Shown one piece after another: positions 39,301 to 53,157 of a stretch of DNA of 64,000 nucleotides; positions within the stretch are counted from its first letter, which is position 1, and every line of letters starts with the position of its first letter. A model generated the notes under the pieces. It did no database searches, was not told the origin of the DNA, and saw only the letters and a list, made by a program, of their open reading frames with translations. The stretch spans positions 248,001-312,000 of the forward strand of contig VZSF01003934.1 in assembly GCA_013398295.1 (NCBI GenBank). Direction: 5' to 3'. Made by a program: the position numbers and the translations under genes. The DNA comes from Chionis minor (lineage: Eukaryota; Chordata; Aves; Charadriiformes; Chionididae).

Positions 39301-40369
39301 GACTGCAACACTTCCTTCGTTGCTAACAGCCCAAGCAGAGTTGCCTGCTCTCCATACTCTGGGGAATCATTCTTCTCTGACCTGGAAAGAGCCCATCTTC
39401 GTATTTCAATCTATTGACACTGAAAGCTGCCCTTCCATTTTCTCCAACCTAGGTATTAAAGAAGCAATACAAGATGGAAATAAGGGCATGATTCCACAGA
39501 TAACTAGAGCAACTAAAACCCCCTCTGCACCCAGTCCGTGGCTGCACATTCCTATCCTCTGCTTCGTACCAACATCGCTCCTTATGCAATTGGGCAACTG
39601 CAGCCCGATTGCAGCCGGCTGAGGTAACTCAAACAGCCAAACACTAACCACACAAAAATTAAGTAATTCCCTTACAGACACCTTAGCTTCCTGAACTACC
39701 TCATCGCCCACTCACCTGAGCGTTACTGCTAATATATGTAAGCTAGACACAAATTAGAGCTGCTTAAGCTACTGCACCCACAGCTCTTTGTGCTTTCTAA
39801 ACTTATCCTGGAGAGCACACCCACTAGAACATACTAAGCTACTCAAGTTAAACCGGGGAGACAGTGAAGATAAGGCTGCAATGCTTGGTCCTACCCGGAG
39901 TTCAGATTTATATCCTGTCTTTGAAGCCTGCTATAGCACAGGAGAGCAGGACAATTGACCATTCTGCATGCATCAAGCCCAAAGCGACAAGAGGACTTGC
40001 TACACTACATTGTACATTGTGTATGCTTTTGGACTAGAAAGTAAACAACAGGGGCTTAAGGGTTTCACTGTAGCATCCTGTGGCTAACACCCTGCGGGTG
40101 TGTGCACGCGAAGTGTTAATTGAGTCGCTGGTACATGCAAGAAAGAAGCATGGCTTGATATTCAGGGAGGGGGAGGGCACTGGGTTTTTCTGAAAAATTT
40201 TCAAAAGCAAAGACATGTGGCTTCATTGTCAAACCTTCTTCATCCATCCACTCAAGTATAGAGACGTGTTTTCATTTCAACACTGTGACTTTTTTCCAGT
40301 TAAAATGGCAGCCTGCTTGTCCTTACAGTAAAACAAGTAACAGGCAGTTCAGCAGTGATGAAGCAACAC

Positions 40370-40382
40370 AAAAAAAAAAAAA
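40370..40382 (+). repeat. Poly(A) run
   Basis: Thirteen As with no recognisable retrocopy upstream. Confidence 0.85.
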
Positions 40383-41117
40383 TCTGCCTCTCAGCAATCT
40401 AACAACCTTCCCTGTACTTAATAAAATTCCCCATTTTATTTTATACATGCCACCTGCTTCATTTTCCCTGTTGGTTTTTTTCCAGAGTACACCAGGCTTC
40501 TTGACTTTGGGACATGTCTCACTTTGTATCTGTTAAGCTGGAGAACAAAGCAGTGGGCAAAGAGTTAACAGCTCCTGATGCATGCTTCCTGCTTTCCACG
40601 TTTAAGCACAAGAAAGACTTGGAGACATAACTCAGGTCAGTCTTCCCTACACTGAGGGATTGGTTTTGGTCATGACCATCAGCAGCCAGACCTAAGTCAT
40701 CCTTGTTGCTTTACCCTAATGTATACAAGAAAAACTGCTGCAAGCCTCAGCTGGCACTGGAGCAGCTCACTCTGGTTTTGTTCAGGAAGGAACTTTGGCC
40801 ACTCTGCAAAAGGTTTGCACTGGTGCAGCTTCATGTCTGCTCAGCAGTGGCTGTGAAACGGGCAAAGTCATGGCCTTAGCATGGCCAAAGGCGTGACTTC
40901 TGCTGGATGTCTTGGGAAGAAAACTCAGCCAGAAGGAAAATACTCCCTGCTACTCTCCCAGATAGGAAGCAAAAGGGAAGCAAACTGAGAAATAACAAAA
41001 AAATCTTCAGGGAACTTAAGCGAACCTTGAAAAACCAATACACAGCTGAGGCACCAACATTCCTAACAACATAAAAACAGCCACGCCAAACAACAGTGGC
41101 TTGCTCTTGCTGTCAGC

Positions 41118-41190
41118 CACCCACTAAAGACAGAAAGTAGGCAAGACAGAACACCCACTAAAGACAAAAAGTCAGCAACACAGAACACCC
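41118..41190 (+). repeat. 34-bp tandem repeat, about 2.1 copies
   Basis: Units at 41118-41151 and 41152-41185 share CACCCACTAAAGACA, then AAAGT, then CAGAA with a few differences. A third begins at 41186 (CACCC) and is cut off. Confidence 0.9.
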
Positions 41191-44100
41191 CTGCAAAACA
41201 CGGAGAAACCACAGCAGGAAGTAATAAGCATAGGATGTCATAAGAAGTCTTTATATTTATTCTACTTATTCTTTAATTCCCCTCCAAAAAACCTAAAACC
41301 TCCTTCAGGGCAATGCACATGTCTGCGTGCTCTACTGAAAAATCTTCACAACTGGAATCACCACCATTACAGCCAGGTGGCTGTGTATGATTTGATTCTG
41401 ATGTTTGCTGTCTTTTCAGTGTTGATAGAAAATACAGTCTGTCATGCTATGAGCGCCTCTAGATTTGAGTGGAACCTGTAAGAAGTCAGCATTGCAATCC
41501 CTTTGTATGTACCTGGCAAGACAGCGGGTTTTTTTTTTCCTTTTAACTTCCCCCCACCCCTCTCCCAGTAGCACAGTCCTTGAGGCCATGCAGACACCTC
41601 AATGGGAAATGGCTCCTGCCCGCTCTAATACTTTTCCAGTGACTCCTGGCTTTCTCCAGGCTAGGAATCCAAACATTTGCTGGCTTCACTTACTGCTCCA
41701 GAAAGCAACACAAGGCAGGATACGATTATCCACAGAAGTCTATATGCTATTTCTTGTGTTAAGATTTCTAGCAACTGGAGCTGAAAACAGTAAAATCAAA
41801 GCATTTTATTACTGGTTGCTAGGTATAGAAGCTGTACAGAGCCCCTTTATTTATTAAAGACTACTGTAAATCTATGCATGATCATATAGTTTCAAAGGTA
41901 AGCGCATGTGGACGGGTTGCACCAGGGGATCTGCAGCGAGTATCCATCCCACAAGTTTGTGTGAGCTACAAACAAGAAGACTGGGTGACAAGAAGAACGT
42001 GCTGTTACTTCTGCATAACTCCATCAGAATGGGAGAACTTCCTGAGAGAAAGACAAGGATAGGTCACCCATCATATCGATCAAAAGCAAACCCTCTCTTT
42101 CAAAGAAAGAATCTATGAATTCCTCAGCCTGCCAGCACTGTATCTCAGCTGTACTGCTTGAGCCCTTCAGCACTACAAACAGATTAAGAGAGCAGTGTAC
42201 CACTTCCTATATGGGGATTTGGCCCCAGTAACATAAAAATAAGGCTCAGCCTGTGACGTATACATTAGAGAGATCCTATGACATTCTTAAGAGGAAGAGT
42301 CTTCCAGCTTCTCTCCCCTCTCCTTCCACTTCTTGCTTACTTTCTCTCCCTTTTCTGACAAAGGGCTTGGTGCTCTCCTCACTCTGCTGTGTCTGAATGC
42401 CAGTAGTATAAAAACACAAGTCTGAAATGCAATTTTGGTATGCAAAGGTGTTACCAAAATATATCGTATTTGTTGCTTTGAAAAGCTGCGTTGGTCAGAT
42501 GCAAGGAGATATTAAGGGTAATTATCAATACAGATGCATAGAGTGAGACACTGCAGACATCATGAATTACTCACTGTCTGTAATGACTCTTACTTAATTG
42601 GTTGCTCTTCCCTCCTTGGCACCATGTACTAAAGGATCAATCTGTTTCAAATGCACATGCTGATCGAACTGGCATAATTCTACAGAATTAAGAAGTGTTG
42701 ACCTCAGCCTTAAGGGTGACAGGTCCTTTCTTAGTGATGGGATTCCTGGCTCATTATCACAGTGCTAATTTACGTAGCTTTCATCATCTCATTCCTGATG
42801 CCTTGTCAATTACTGAATGTAGAGGCAGGCTGGTACCTCATCTTTACCTTACCCCTTGCCCTGGAGCTGCCAGCAATGCTTCTAATTACAGAAGAACTGT
42901 CACAAATGAAACTTTATCTTTAGGGCAGAACTCTTAAAGGAATGAACCATCCATACAGGGATGCCAGAAATCTTCTGAGATGTAACCCATGTCCCTGGAT
43001 CCAAGGTCCTCCTGTGCATTATAGTGCTGCTGGCACTTTATATGGGAGGGAGGAAGCTAATGGCAATGGCTGTTCAGAATCTAGGTGATTAATTATAGTC
43101 ACATACTTACAAAACCTTCCCATTGTCCTAGCATTCCCTTCAAAATCCGTTGCTTTTAATTAAATAAAACTATAACATTACTATCATAACAAATAATATT
43201 AAGCTTTATTCCCCAAACAAAGTAGAGCAATTTCCAGGCAACGCATCATAGAAGATGCTGACATTTTTTTATTTCTTAAGTATTTTATTTAATAATCTTT
43301 TCCATTTAATTCAAAGAATTAATTTTTGAGATCTGAATGCTGAAGCCACAAAATAACCACATGGTTATTATAGAAACATCTGTTTTAAGTGCTTCTTGGT
43401 TTTGTTATCTTTTCCAGAAAAGCTTAATAAATAACCATGAATTTGCAAGGGCAGGATGGTGTGGTTCAAGCAAACTCCGTGCAAAACATCAGAATATTTC
43501 AACCCTCTCCGTAAAATAAATAGCACACTGACAGTATTAAAATAGGTAGAAACTAAGACTTTTCAGGTAATTATGAGAGGAACTTTGATCAGAAACGTGA
43601 TAACAAAGGAAAAAACCAACATAGTACAGCTAGGTACGGACAAAGATGTGTTATAGATACTGAAGCCCACTGTTCTCATCAAAATAGCTTCATGATATCT
43701 ACATACACATTTCACATGAAATCACAATTATCCAAAAGGGCCTGTTAAAAGAAGGTACAGCACAAGTGACAATTTCCTTCCCCGAATTCAAACTTCTTTC
43801 CTTCAGCCTTTTCCAGAAACAGCATAAGGAACAATAGAGAATACGGGTGAAGGAGAACAGCAGACCTGTGAAGAAGTGAAGGAGATGAATAGAAGGCCAA
43901 CTTTCCGTATGAAGTTTGACATACTGCCCTAGCATAAGACAGCACTGGACTGAGAATTAGTCTACATCTCAGTGGAGTGACGTCAGAGAGCCCTTGCTCA
44001 AAATTCAGAACATGCCCAAAGATTGTCCCAGAAATGATTAATTAAATAACCCACACTGTCTCTATGGGGTCAGTTCATGGATCTCTTTTTAGACAGCAGA

Positions 44101-46804
44101 CACACTTGACTGGTCTATGCCTTTTGCTTCACATTATTCCAAGATATGCTCTTGCATTTAAGATTTGGCAGGATCTGCTCCTCTTGGTCTTGGTGCTCCT
44201 GCATTTGTATCTCCAAGATTCATACTAAGCACTCACCACCTACCTCATTCGCAGAAAGACATTTAACATGGGATCTCCCTGTTGGTAAGAGACACCATGG
44301 GATGTGGCTTGCATGTCAGACCACCAGTGCAACTGACAACTGATTAAAAAGGATTCCGATTTTATAGAAATCAAAACACCTATGGCTTATACCAAGGCTT
44401 GAGTACACAAACACATGTATGTCTTCAGCTCCTCTAACCCTCTCTACACTTTCTTCTCTTCAGTCATCCAAGACTTTTGTTTGGGGAAAGAATTTCACAG
44501 GAAGTATCACGAGACTCTTTTCTCATTTGCTTCTCTCCTGAGAGTCCAGCTTATTCGTACCCTTTGTGTTTCTTGTGTATTGTTTTTAGAGACTTCAGCT
44601 TCTTAAATCAACAGGACTAGCCCAACAGAAGGGAATTACTTCACCCTCTGCCAGAATACACAGGATTGTTTGAGAAAAATATTTTTGCGTTGGTGAAAAA
44701 GTAATTGTCTTTCAGTGTCAAGGGTTAATTTTTATTGTTCTCTAGTCACAATCTATTTAGCATTGTTAAATTTAAACACAGAATGACAAAGTAGCAATGC
44801 CTGAATTTAAATCCCAACAGTACAATGTTGCCACTTTGAACCTGGAATAAGCCACCTACAACCTACAGTAAATCACTTTAACTTCTCCATTTGTATTTCC
44901 TCATTTATAAAATGGAAACAGCATAATTTGTCTGCATCCTCACTGTAACAACGTAAATATTATCTAGAGGTAGACAAAGCCTATCCATCCCTTCTCTTAC
45001 AGTGGCAAGGAGCAGTGGCTTAAGGAAGAAGTTTAAGAGAGCAAGCACAAACTGCTGATTCCACCAACATACTCTCCTAGTTTCTGATAATTTCCGGAGA
45101 TGACATTCACATCATAACATTTAATACTCACCATGTGTGAAATATAGGTGAAATTCTATCCAGTCAATGGGGTACTAGGTATGTCATTGAGCTGAAAACT
45201 TCACCCCTAAGAAAGCCTAAACTCTGACTAAGTACCTGTTATTCTGTTTCCTTTACCCATTGATCCCCACTGGGGTTTTTATGTGTTTTCTTTTCTAATG
45301 AATATTAGATTTCCATTAACAGTTTTCCATTTACTGCATTACCATCTTGGTTTTCCACATTTGACCCATTTTGTTTATATAAATATTAAAAGAACATATA
45401 CTCAGACATATGCTTTTGAACTATATCAAAGCTGTAGGAACCATACTAGATGGTAAGTGGAGAGTCATTAGAGAAACAGGATATGAATAAGCTAAACACT
45501 TCAGAAAAACTATCATGACAAGAACATCCTTGTGCAGAGCTGCCCTTAAATTATGATCAACAGAGAAACACGAACAGACCGGCAGAGACACCAGTCTTGT
45601 GACAAAATTCATACTGACTTGAACCCAAGCTATGGCAGTGACCACCTGTGAAAGCTGGGCACTGGCTATGGAAGCTGGGTAATTACAAAGAGAAGCAAAC
45701 ATGCCATGAAATATAGGCCTCTGAGCGGATTACAAAGTCAAACTACAAACAAGTAGCAGCACTAGAATTAGCGACCAGGCTTCTAATCGCAGAGCCATTG
45801 CAGTCTCCAGATAGTAGCTTTGGTTTTCAGTTACTTATGTTCTTAAGGGACTGGTTTAAAGCAGATTTTGGAGTAAATAAAAAGAGAAGTCCCTCTAGAT
45901 TTAATTTCTTCTGGCACCCTGGCATAAAAGAAACCTGGTAAAGGAACATGAAAAAAGAATCTGAGAAGAAAGAATTGAAAACTCACATCCTAGCAACGGA
46001 TAAGGCATCAGATTTTAATTGGGAAGGGGTGGGGGGCGAGAATCAAGAAGTGTGGTCCCAGGATAACATAAGGGAACCAAATCAAGGACAACACAGAGCT
46101 ATTCTTAACTTCATTAATGGACACAAAAAATATGTATCTCCTATTAATGGAGCTGTCTTGCACATGTAGCACCTTCTATTCATGACAGCCCTCATCAATT
46201 TTCCATGGAGTAGCTTCAGTAGCACTTAAGAAAGCAGGTACAAGAAAGCTGCTTGATCACAATGTGGAAGTTGAGCCTTTCAAAACTATACTATATGTTT
46301 TTGATCGTTTATGTAGGACATGCAGTTACAATTGGTTCTTGTAAATCATCTTTCAGGACTGACAGATGGGTTCGGAATTGGCTGTGTGGACAGGGAAGTG
46401 GGGTTTCTTCTGCAAAACACCCAAACCCTCTACACAATGTACACCAGAAAGGACAAGCCTCTCACAGAGATTTAGAGCTTCTTTGTATAAAGCAGGTGCT
46501 CTTAAAAGCAGGTTCTACTATATCCCTGGGCTTTTATTGACGCCATCAGTATGCTGGCCGCTAAAACCATGAGCCAACTATATTATTTTCTCCATGAAGG
46601 GTATCAGTGGTAGGATAATGTAGTATCGAACTCCATTCGCATCGTGTTCCACCCTAATGAAGAGGGAAATGTCTTGTCTATGATCTAGGTGGAGAACAGA
46701 AGAGATAAAAGCAGGTATTATTACTCAGAGGTAATACCAGCTGATGGAATGAGTCTGTGCTTTGTACTAACACTTGGGGAATTACTTAAATTCCATGACA
46801 ATGC

Positions 46805-46851
46805 AAAAAAAAAAAAAAAAAGAAAAAAGAAANAAAAAGAAAAAGAAAAAA
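46805..46851 (+). repeat. A-rich tract with one undetermined base
   Basis: About 47 bp of A with scattered G, including the only N of the window at 46833. The length of this run is likely uncertain in the assembly. Confidence 0.9.
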
Positions 46852-49347
46852 TAGTTCCATTTCTTTTGAGTCTCTCATCAGAGGTACTCAAGGCGCCTTA
46901 TAAAAGCAATGTTCATATTTTTACAGGCCCCAGCCCTCTGCAAAGAGATTTCAGAGCACAAACACATTAATAAAAAAATTAAAATAATAAGAATAGATAC
47001 AGGTTGCTCTTCAAACAAGGTACAGAAAATATAACAGTTTGCCAAAAGGAACACAGTTAGTTAAGTCAATCACAGAGATCAGCAATGGGCCCTACTAGCC
47101 TAACAATTACAAAATACGAAAGAGGAATAAAAGTGATATCCTCCCAGCATATTCTTTCCATACTTGGCCCTGTGCAAAAAGGCAGTGAAATTATTGTCTT
47201 TGTTAAGAACTCAGACCCTCTAGGCTGAATAGTTCCAAGACATTTTATTCAATGGCACATCGATGAGTTATCAGGTCTTCTGCGCTGCTACTTCTGTCAT
47301 TCCACCTTCATGGCTCTCCCACAGGAGTGGGGGTTTTTTGCTGCAAGTGGTTCCGCACTAAGCTTGCTATGGGAAACCATCAGGCCTGTTCTCCAATGGT
47401 GAGCTCTATCCTCAGTACAACATTCTGCAACACAACTCTCAGGTATACCTGGGATCACATGTTCATGTAAGGGGGAAGTGTTTCTTCTAAGAGAGAGAGG
47501 TCTTTGTCATCTCAATAAATTGGCAGAATCCTGATTTAGCATTTATTATAATTATTTATTATGCTAATAAATTTAGCATTGATTATGAAGATTATGTAGT
47601 TACCTGCACAAATTCTGGTCATCATCATCAGTCTCACAACTTACTAACAGTTCCCTTTAAATCAACTATAGCAAAATGTGTAGTTATTTAACAAAACCAG
47701 AAAACCTTAAGGAGAAACATCGGAGTCATTTCCCTTCCAACAGAAAGGGAGAAAAGAGCAGCCATGAGCTTCAGCATCTCCAGAACGAAACAAAAGTAGC
47801 TGAAATCATTTGGTGAAAATTCTGCTCAGAGAAATGCATCTCCTGCAGAAAGATTTGACAGATAGATAAAATTTCCCATAAACCTTCTAAATAGATGTTA
47901 CATTTTAAAAAGAAAGAATCAAAGACAAAACACAATTTTGCAACCTATACAGCATTATTTTCCTCCACCAGTGAATTTTCCTGACATCTTTGTGAATAAG
48001 GTTTTTAAATAATAGAAATCCAGAAAAATTTACACTAACAATGCCAGAGAGGAACCACCAAGCCAGTGAAGCCAGTTTTGTGAACAGTTCTACCCTCAAC
48101 ACGCAGGTACCGGACAGCTTTCTCAGAAACCAAAAAGCAGTGAGAGAATGAAATTAAGGCCTGATGACCAAAAAAGCCACCAGATCTAACCTTCGAGATG
48201 GAGCTTGTGGTCCACATAATTTTTGATTGCATGATGTTTAGTTATTTTTTCCCCTCTTTACTCCTTTCGTTCACATATCTCTGTGCTTCAGTGATGAAAA
48301 TGTAGCTACAGAAATACGGCAACATCACAAAACCACAAATAATTCATGCAATTTCTAGTCAGATTTTGCAACTGAGAAAAAAGTCCAAAGAGGCTTTAGC
48401 TAGAAGCCACTGAAGTTTTGAGTGCTTATCAAAATCCTAAACCTCCTCAGCTCATCCAGTGAATGTAAAGAATTATTTTTATGCAAATCTGCACTTGTTT
48501 AATTAAATTAGTAAAAATACTTCACCATGCAAAAACTAGTGTTTCACTGCCTGGATTGCTGAGGAAAGTTAAGGCTAATGGTTTGCAAAGGTTTAGGTTT
48601 ACTGATGCACTCAGTGATCTGACTTTGACAAATAATGGACAATGGGCAGGAAAGGACATAGTTATCATTGAGGCCAGAAATGAGGCGGTTACAGTAACTG
48701 AGGTGAAGCAATCACTCATATCTAGACTTCAAGTGACAATGAAGTATCCAATTTTTCCAGCGTGGGGAAAGGACAGGATTTTGACCTTGTTGATTTAAAG
48801 GGATTTAGCTAAGCAGGTGCAAATCTCTATGCAGACGCTTTGATTTCTATGGAAGTAACTTACATCAGGTTAGTTTTAAACTGTTGAAAGTTGTTCTAAG
48901 CTAAACTGCAAACAACCACTGCTAGAAGAGGTTTGCACAAGAATAGTGATTTGGTTTAAAATCACTTCTCAGGTTACCTGAGCACATCTACATCTGTCTG
49001 TGTAAACAACGACTAAAGTGGCAGCCTGCATGTATGGAGAAAGAGTGGCAGTAAGGTTGGAACGAAACAATTTGGGGAAGAAATTAACACTTTTTCATAT
49101 AAGGCTACATGAAAATAATAAACGAAGTCACAGTCCAGCTCTATCCATCCTCTCAACGTCTGCTTCAAGTGACAATAAGAGCACCAAAAAGCAGGAGCCT
49201 TTGTGAGGCTGACATTTGCATAACATTGCCAACAGTTCCTCTGATTCAAGATTCTGCTCAAGGCCCAGTTTCATAGCTTGAAGGAACCTTAATTGTGTGT
49301 GCGCTGATTGCAAGGAGGCTGGCTCCTGAGGAGCTCCAATTCTATAA

Positions 49348-49376
49348 CACCCCATAAAGGTTCTATTTATGGGGTG
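49348..49376. repeat. Perfect inverted repeat, 11-bp arms, 7-nt loop
   Basis: CACCCCATAAA (49348-49358), loop GGTTCTA, then TTTATGGGGTG (49366-49376). This is the longest perfect short-loop hairpin I noticed in the window, inside intron 1. Confidence 0.9.
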
Positions 49377-52085
49377 AAATCTGGAAAGGCATTTTAAATA
49401 GGATATGTGATTTTACTGCTCAGGTATCAAGTGTGACACCGACGTCACACAGCAGCACAGGGATGGATTCCAGCCCTCACTCTCACATAGCAACCGTTAA
49501 AACTGACATTGCCTACAAACCCTCTCAAAAAAGATACGCTGTTTCCTCTTTGTTCCAAAGCTCTTTTGTTATTCATTAAGGAGCACATATTCAGATGGTG
49601 AAAAGGGACGTTGTTCTACTTCTAAAATCTGAGGATTCATAAAGTTCATGAAGCTCTCGCTCCTTAATCTCCAGCATTCCCAGGATCTGGGGCATTTAAG
49701 TAACAAAATGAAAGCATCAGACATGCCTGATTGGCTTTGGACATTTATCTGGAAGCAGAGTGTACCAAAGTTAAGGTCTCATCAGTGTGCCTGGTAGTTC
49801 AGCAACTCTCCCTTCTGGGAACTAGAGGAATGATAACACGATCAGACTCTAACTCCCCGATTCCCAAGAGCCTCCAAAGTTGTTGTCACATTAAACAGTG
49901 TGATGAAAACTTACTTCCCCAGTGCTCTCTTCAGTATTCACCCACTAAGAGGAAATATGAGGAGCTGAAAGCCTCCTTCACAAAGAAAGATAGGCTCAGT
50001 TACCAAAGTGTCACATGGCAACACAGACTGTCACTGACCCAGAAGCATCAATTTTACATTGCAGTAACTACAGGAGACGGAGGTAAGGCTCCCATTGCAA
50101 CCGATACTCCTAGTAGTATTTCTGCACACAGCAGACTTTTTCACTGATGGCTTGCATTTCTCTATTTCTGAAGTCTTATCAACAAAAATGCACTTACAAC
50201 TTCAGTACCGACAAAAGAAGCCACAAGAAATCTGGCTATTAAATGCAGGAAAATTAACAGTGCTCAGAGTACTTAAAAGGAGAAGTGTGCATGCTATTTA
50301 AATTTTGTTATAAATAAGATGAGCGACTGATCAGCACAGATGTCCCTAGAAAAATCAATTCTACTTTCAAGAAGCAGTGTTATAAATTGTTCTGATAATC
50401 AAACTGAGACACGCAAAACAATCCAGGAATTTTTAATTGTAATGTACATCAGATGACAGAATGTTATTCAAATCCTAAAAAAAAACCCCTCTTAATTATT
50501 GCAGTACAGTGAATGTAAAAGAATCCTGAAATCAATATACAGTGTTACAGGCAACCAATAGAAGAATGCAGAACTGCAATGATTAAGGTCTTTGTGTTCC
50601 TAAGGAAACCAGCCGCCTCTCACCCCCTTCCTTTCATTAACATCTCCCAGAGAAATGTCAGCTCCGAGTTCTTCCCAAAGCATTCAGCAACACTTGAATC
50701 TTGGAAACATGCCTAGAAAGTTGAATCCAGTTCTGATGTGAGGGGTCTCCTTTCCTGGAGATTTTAGATTTGCTTGTACATAAAGCATTCCGGCACACTG
50801 TTAGTATATGGTACCAGGAGGAGAGGATTGATGAAATTGTATCACCTCTTTTCACAGTGGGCAGGAAGCAAAGTTCCTTTGACCCAAAGGGATGGTGTAA
50901 TAGTGAGACACTTTAGGCTTTCCCCCTAACACAACGATTCACTGCCCTGGACTGAGACCAAGGGCTTACATTGCATTGCTTGCTTCTCACATTCTGTTGT
51001 CCTAGTTACTACATACGCATTACAATGTACTAGCTCTGTGCATCAGTTATCTGTAGCAGTAACTCTGATTTTTCAAAAACATAAATACTATGACTGAAAA
51101 AGCAACTACGGCCTAAACAGATATGGAATCATGCTGCATCAGCCTTAGGAGCTGTAGCTCCTGGACAGTCCCGACTCGTAACCCACCTCCGCACAGCAAA
51201 AGAAATGTTGATACAACTTTCATGTTAGAACCCACTCCTCTCATAATTAGAGCTAGCCAGTAAGTCCTGATTTGGGATGAGAGGACTTTCTGAAACATTA
51301 GAAGTTAACATATAAGAGGACCTATATGAATTGCAGGATCTGAATTTCAACCAGCTCTGAGTGTAGGATATTCAGTCTGCTTCACAGCAATGCACCAGAA
51401 TATGTGTGAGAACTGTTGAGACAGACACAAATTTCCACACATGTAGGATTCTCAGTTTTATCCATTCATCTTTAAAATAAATATCTTGAAAATAAGTTAA
51501 GATTTGACTTGTCAAGGCACAAAACACTACTTATTCTTCCACCTAGTAGAGAAGACAATTTGAGAGGAAAAACAATTACAAATATATATATGGAGCAGCC
51601 CTTAAGGTGAATGCATCCAAAGCTATATATTGCTACTGCACTTAAAAAGAAATTTGAATTGATTTATAATTGTAATCTGGGGTTCTGTTAAGAGCTTTAC
51701 TTTGTATTGATGCTACAAATGACTGAGGTTCTTGTAATAAGCAAATGCAGCTGCCCTTGACAATGGACAAGTCTCTGGGGAAGAGATGAGGATTGCATAA
51801 TGAAGTTAATGAGGTTAGCATAGAGCGAAACTTGAATTCTGTAAAATAAGCAGTGGAGGACACAATGTTTTGTAGAGAATCCGCATGAAAGCACACACAG
51901 TCTCTCATCTCTCAGTAAATGTTATAGAAATGCTTTCATGATTAAAAACACTGTCAGGCCCTAAAGTATATACGTTTCACAAGAAGATACACTTCTTAAT
52001 AAATATGAAAATAGTACAAACTTTTCCATTACATATTTTTTAACTCTAAAAGGGCCTTCACTGAAAAACAGTAAGACTCTATTCT

Positions 52086-52107
52086 TATATATACGTGTGT
52101 GTGTGTA
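52086..52107 (+). repeat. TA/GT alternating microsatellite
   Basis: A short TATATA stretch runs into ACGTGTGTGTGTGT. The alternating purine-pyrimidine order is compatible with Z-DNA, though it is short. Confidence 0.85.
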
Positions 52108-53125
52108 TTCACTATGCACGTAAGAAGTGAAGACTGTTTTCAAGATGCAAACCTTGTTTCCATGATAGCAAAAATATTGAAAGTCAGTGTTAACAATGAC
52201 CTGCCAATTTTAGTCTTTAATACTCAAAGTTGTACTAAACGAGAAACTAGTAACAACGTAGAAACAAGGGTTTAGGCCAGCAGTTTCCAAAACGGAAAAC
52301 TAACTTTCACTTGCTCTAATCAACTTCAGAAATCTATCTGATTTTTCGACATTCTGAGTATGCATTTGCTCAGTGACACCAGTGATACCTGCTGGACACT
52401 AAACTGCTCTGAAACTCAGGTAGATACTCTGATAGATCTTGCATGTTTTTCATTTCTAATACGGAAAGCCTTGCATGGCTCCACTTTCACTGAGCTGGGT
52501 TACATGATCTGCCTCCTGAACAGCTGCACTAGGGACACTTTTGCTGGGGGGTGAGGAAACCATTGCAAGACATCAGCTGCCTCCACCTCCTACTGCCTTG
52601 GGAGTGACAGTGTGTTTCTGTCTCTTAAAGGGCTGCCTTGGAACACATCATCCAAACAACTGGACCATACTTTGTTTGGGATCTCCAACATGGGATCTCC
52701 ACATATGATCTACTTGTGGTACCAAGGATATGCTGCTCACAGTAAACTCTGCAGATAAGTCCTCCCCGTCTTTCACATCTTAGGAAAAATGTTAACACAG
52801 TGGCCATTATCAACAGCGCCCTCACAGTTCGTGTGGCACTTAGATGTGTGACATAGTTCACATCCTCAGATCTACTCTTGCAGGCTCTCGGCAGATTCAG
52901 AAGTACGTTTGTGCTGTACCTAGTAACATATGAGTAAGCCATACCTATGCAAACTCAACCAACCAGGTACAATCAGCAGCAGTCTAGTCAAAACAGCTTA
53001 TAAGCTATTTTTTCTGCTGTTCAATGACATTGATCACATAGTAGGCAGACTCTCATGCAAACATCTTTAAAGTATATAGTGTGATGTTCTTTTTTCTTTT
53101 TAGTCACACAGAGGACAAGTTGTGG

Positions 53126-53157
53126 TTTTTTTGTTTTTTTTTTTTTCTTTTTTTTTT
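53126..53157 (+). repeat. T-rich tract
   Basis: T runs of 7, 13 and 10 are split by one G and one C. Confidence 0.85.

Noticed and set aside
46689..46851. Possible processed pseudogene or SINE ending in poly(A)
   Set aside because: The sequence before the A tract matches no gene or SINE I know and no target-site duplication is evident.
48481..48798. Plus-strand open frame of 105 codons with protein-like composition
   Set aside because: No domain recognised and no clear splice signals; the opposite strand is also open over much of it, which suggests a stop-poor patch.
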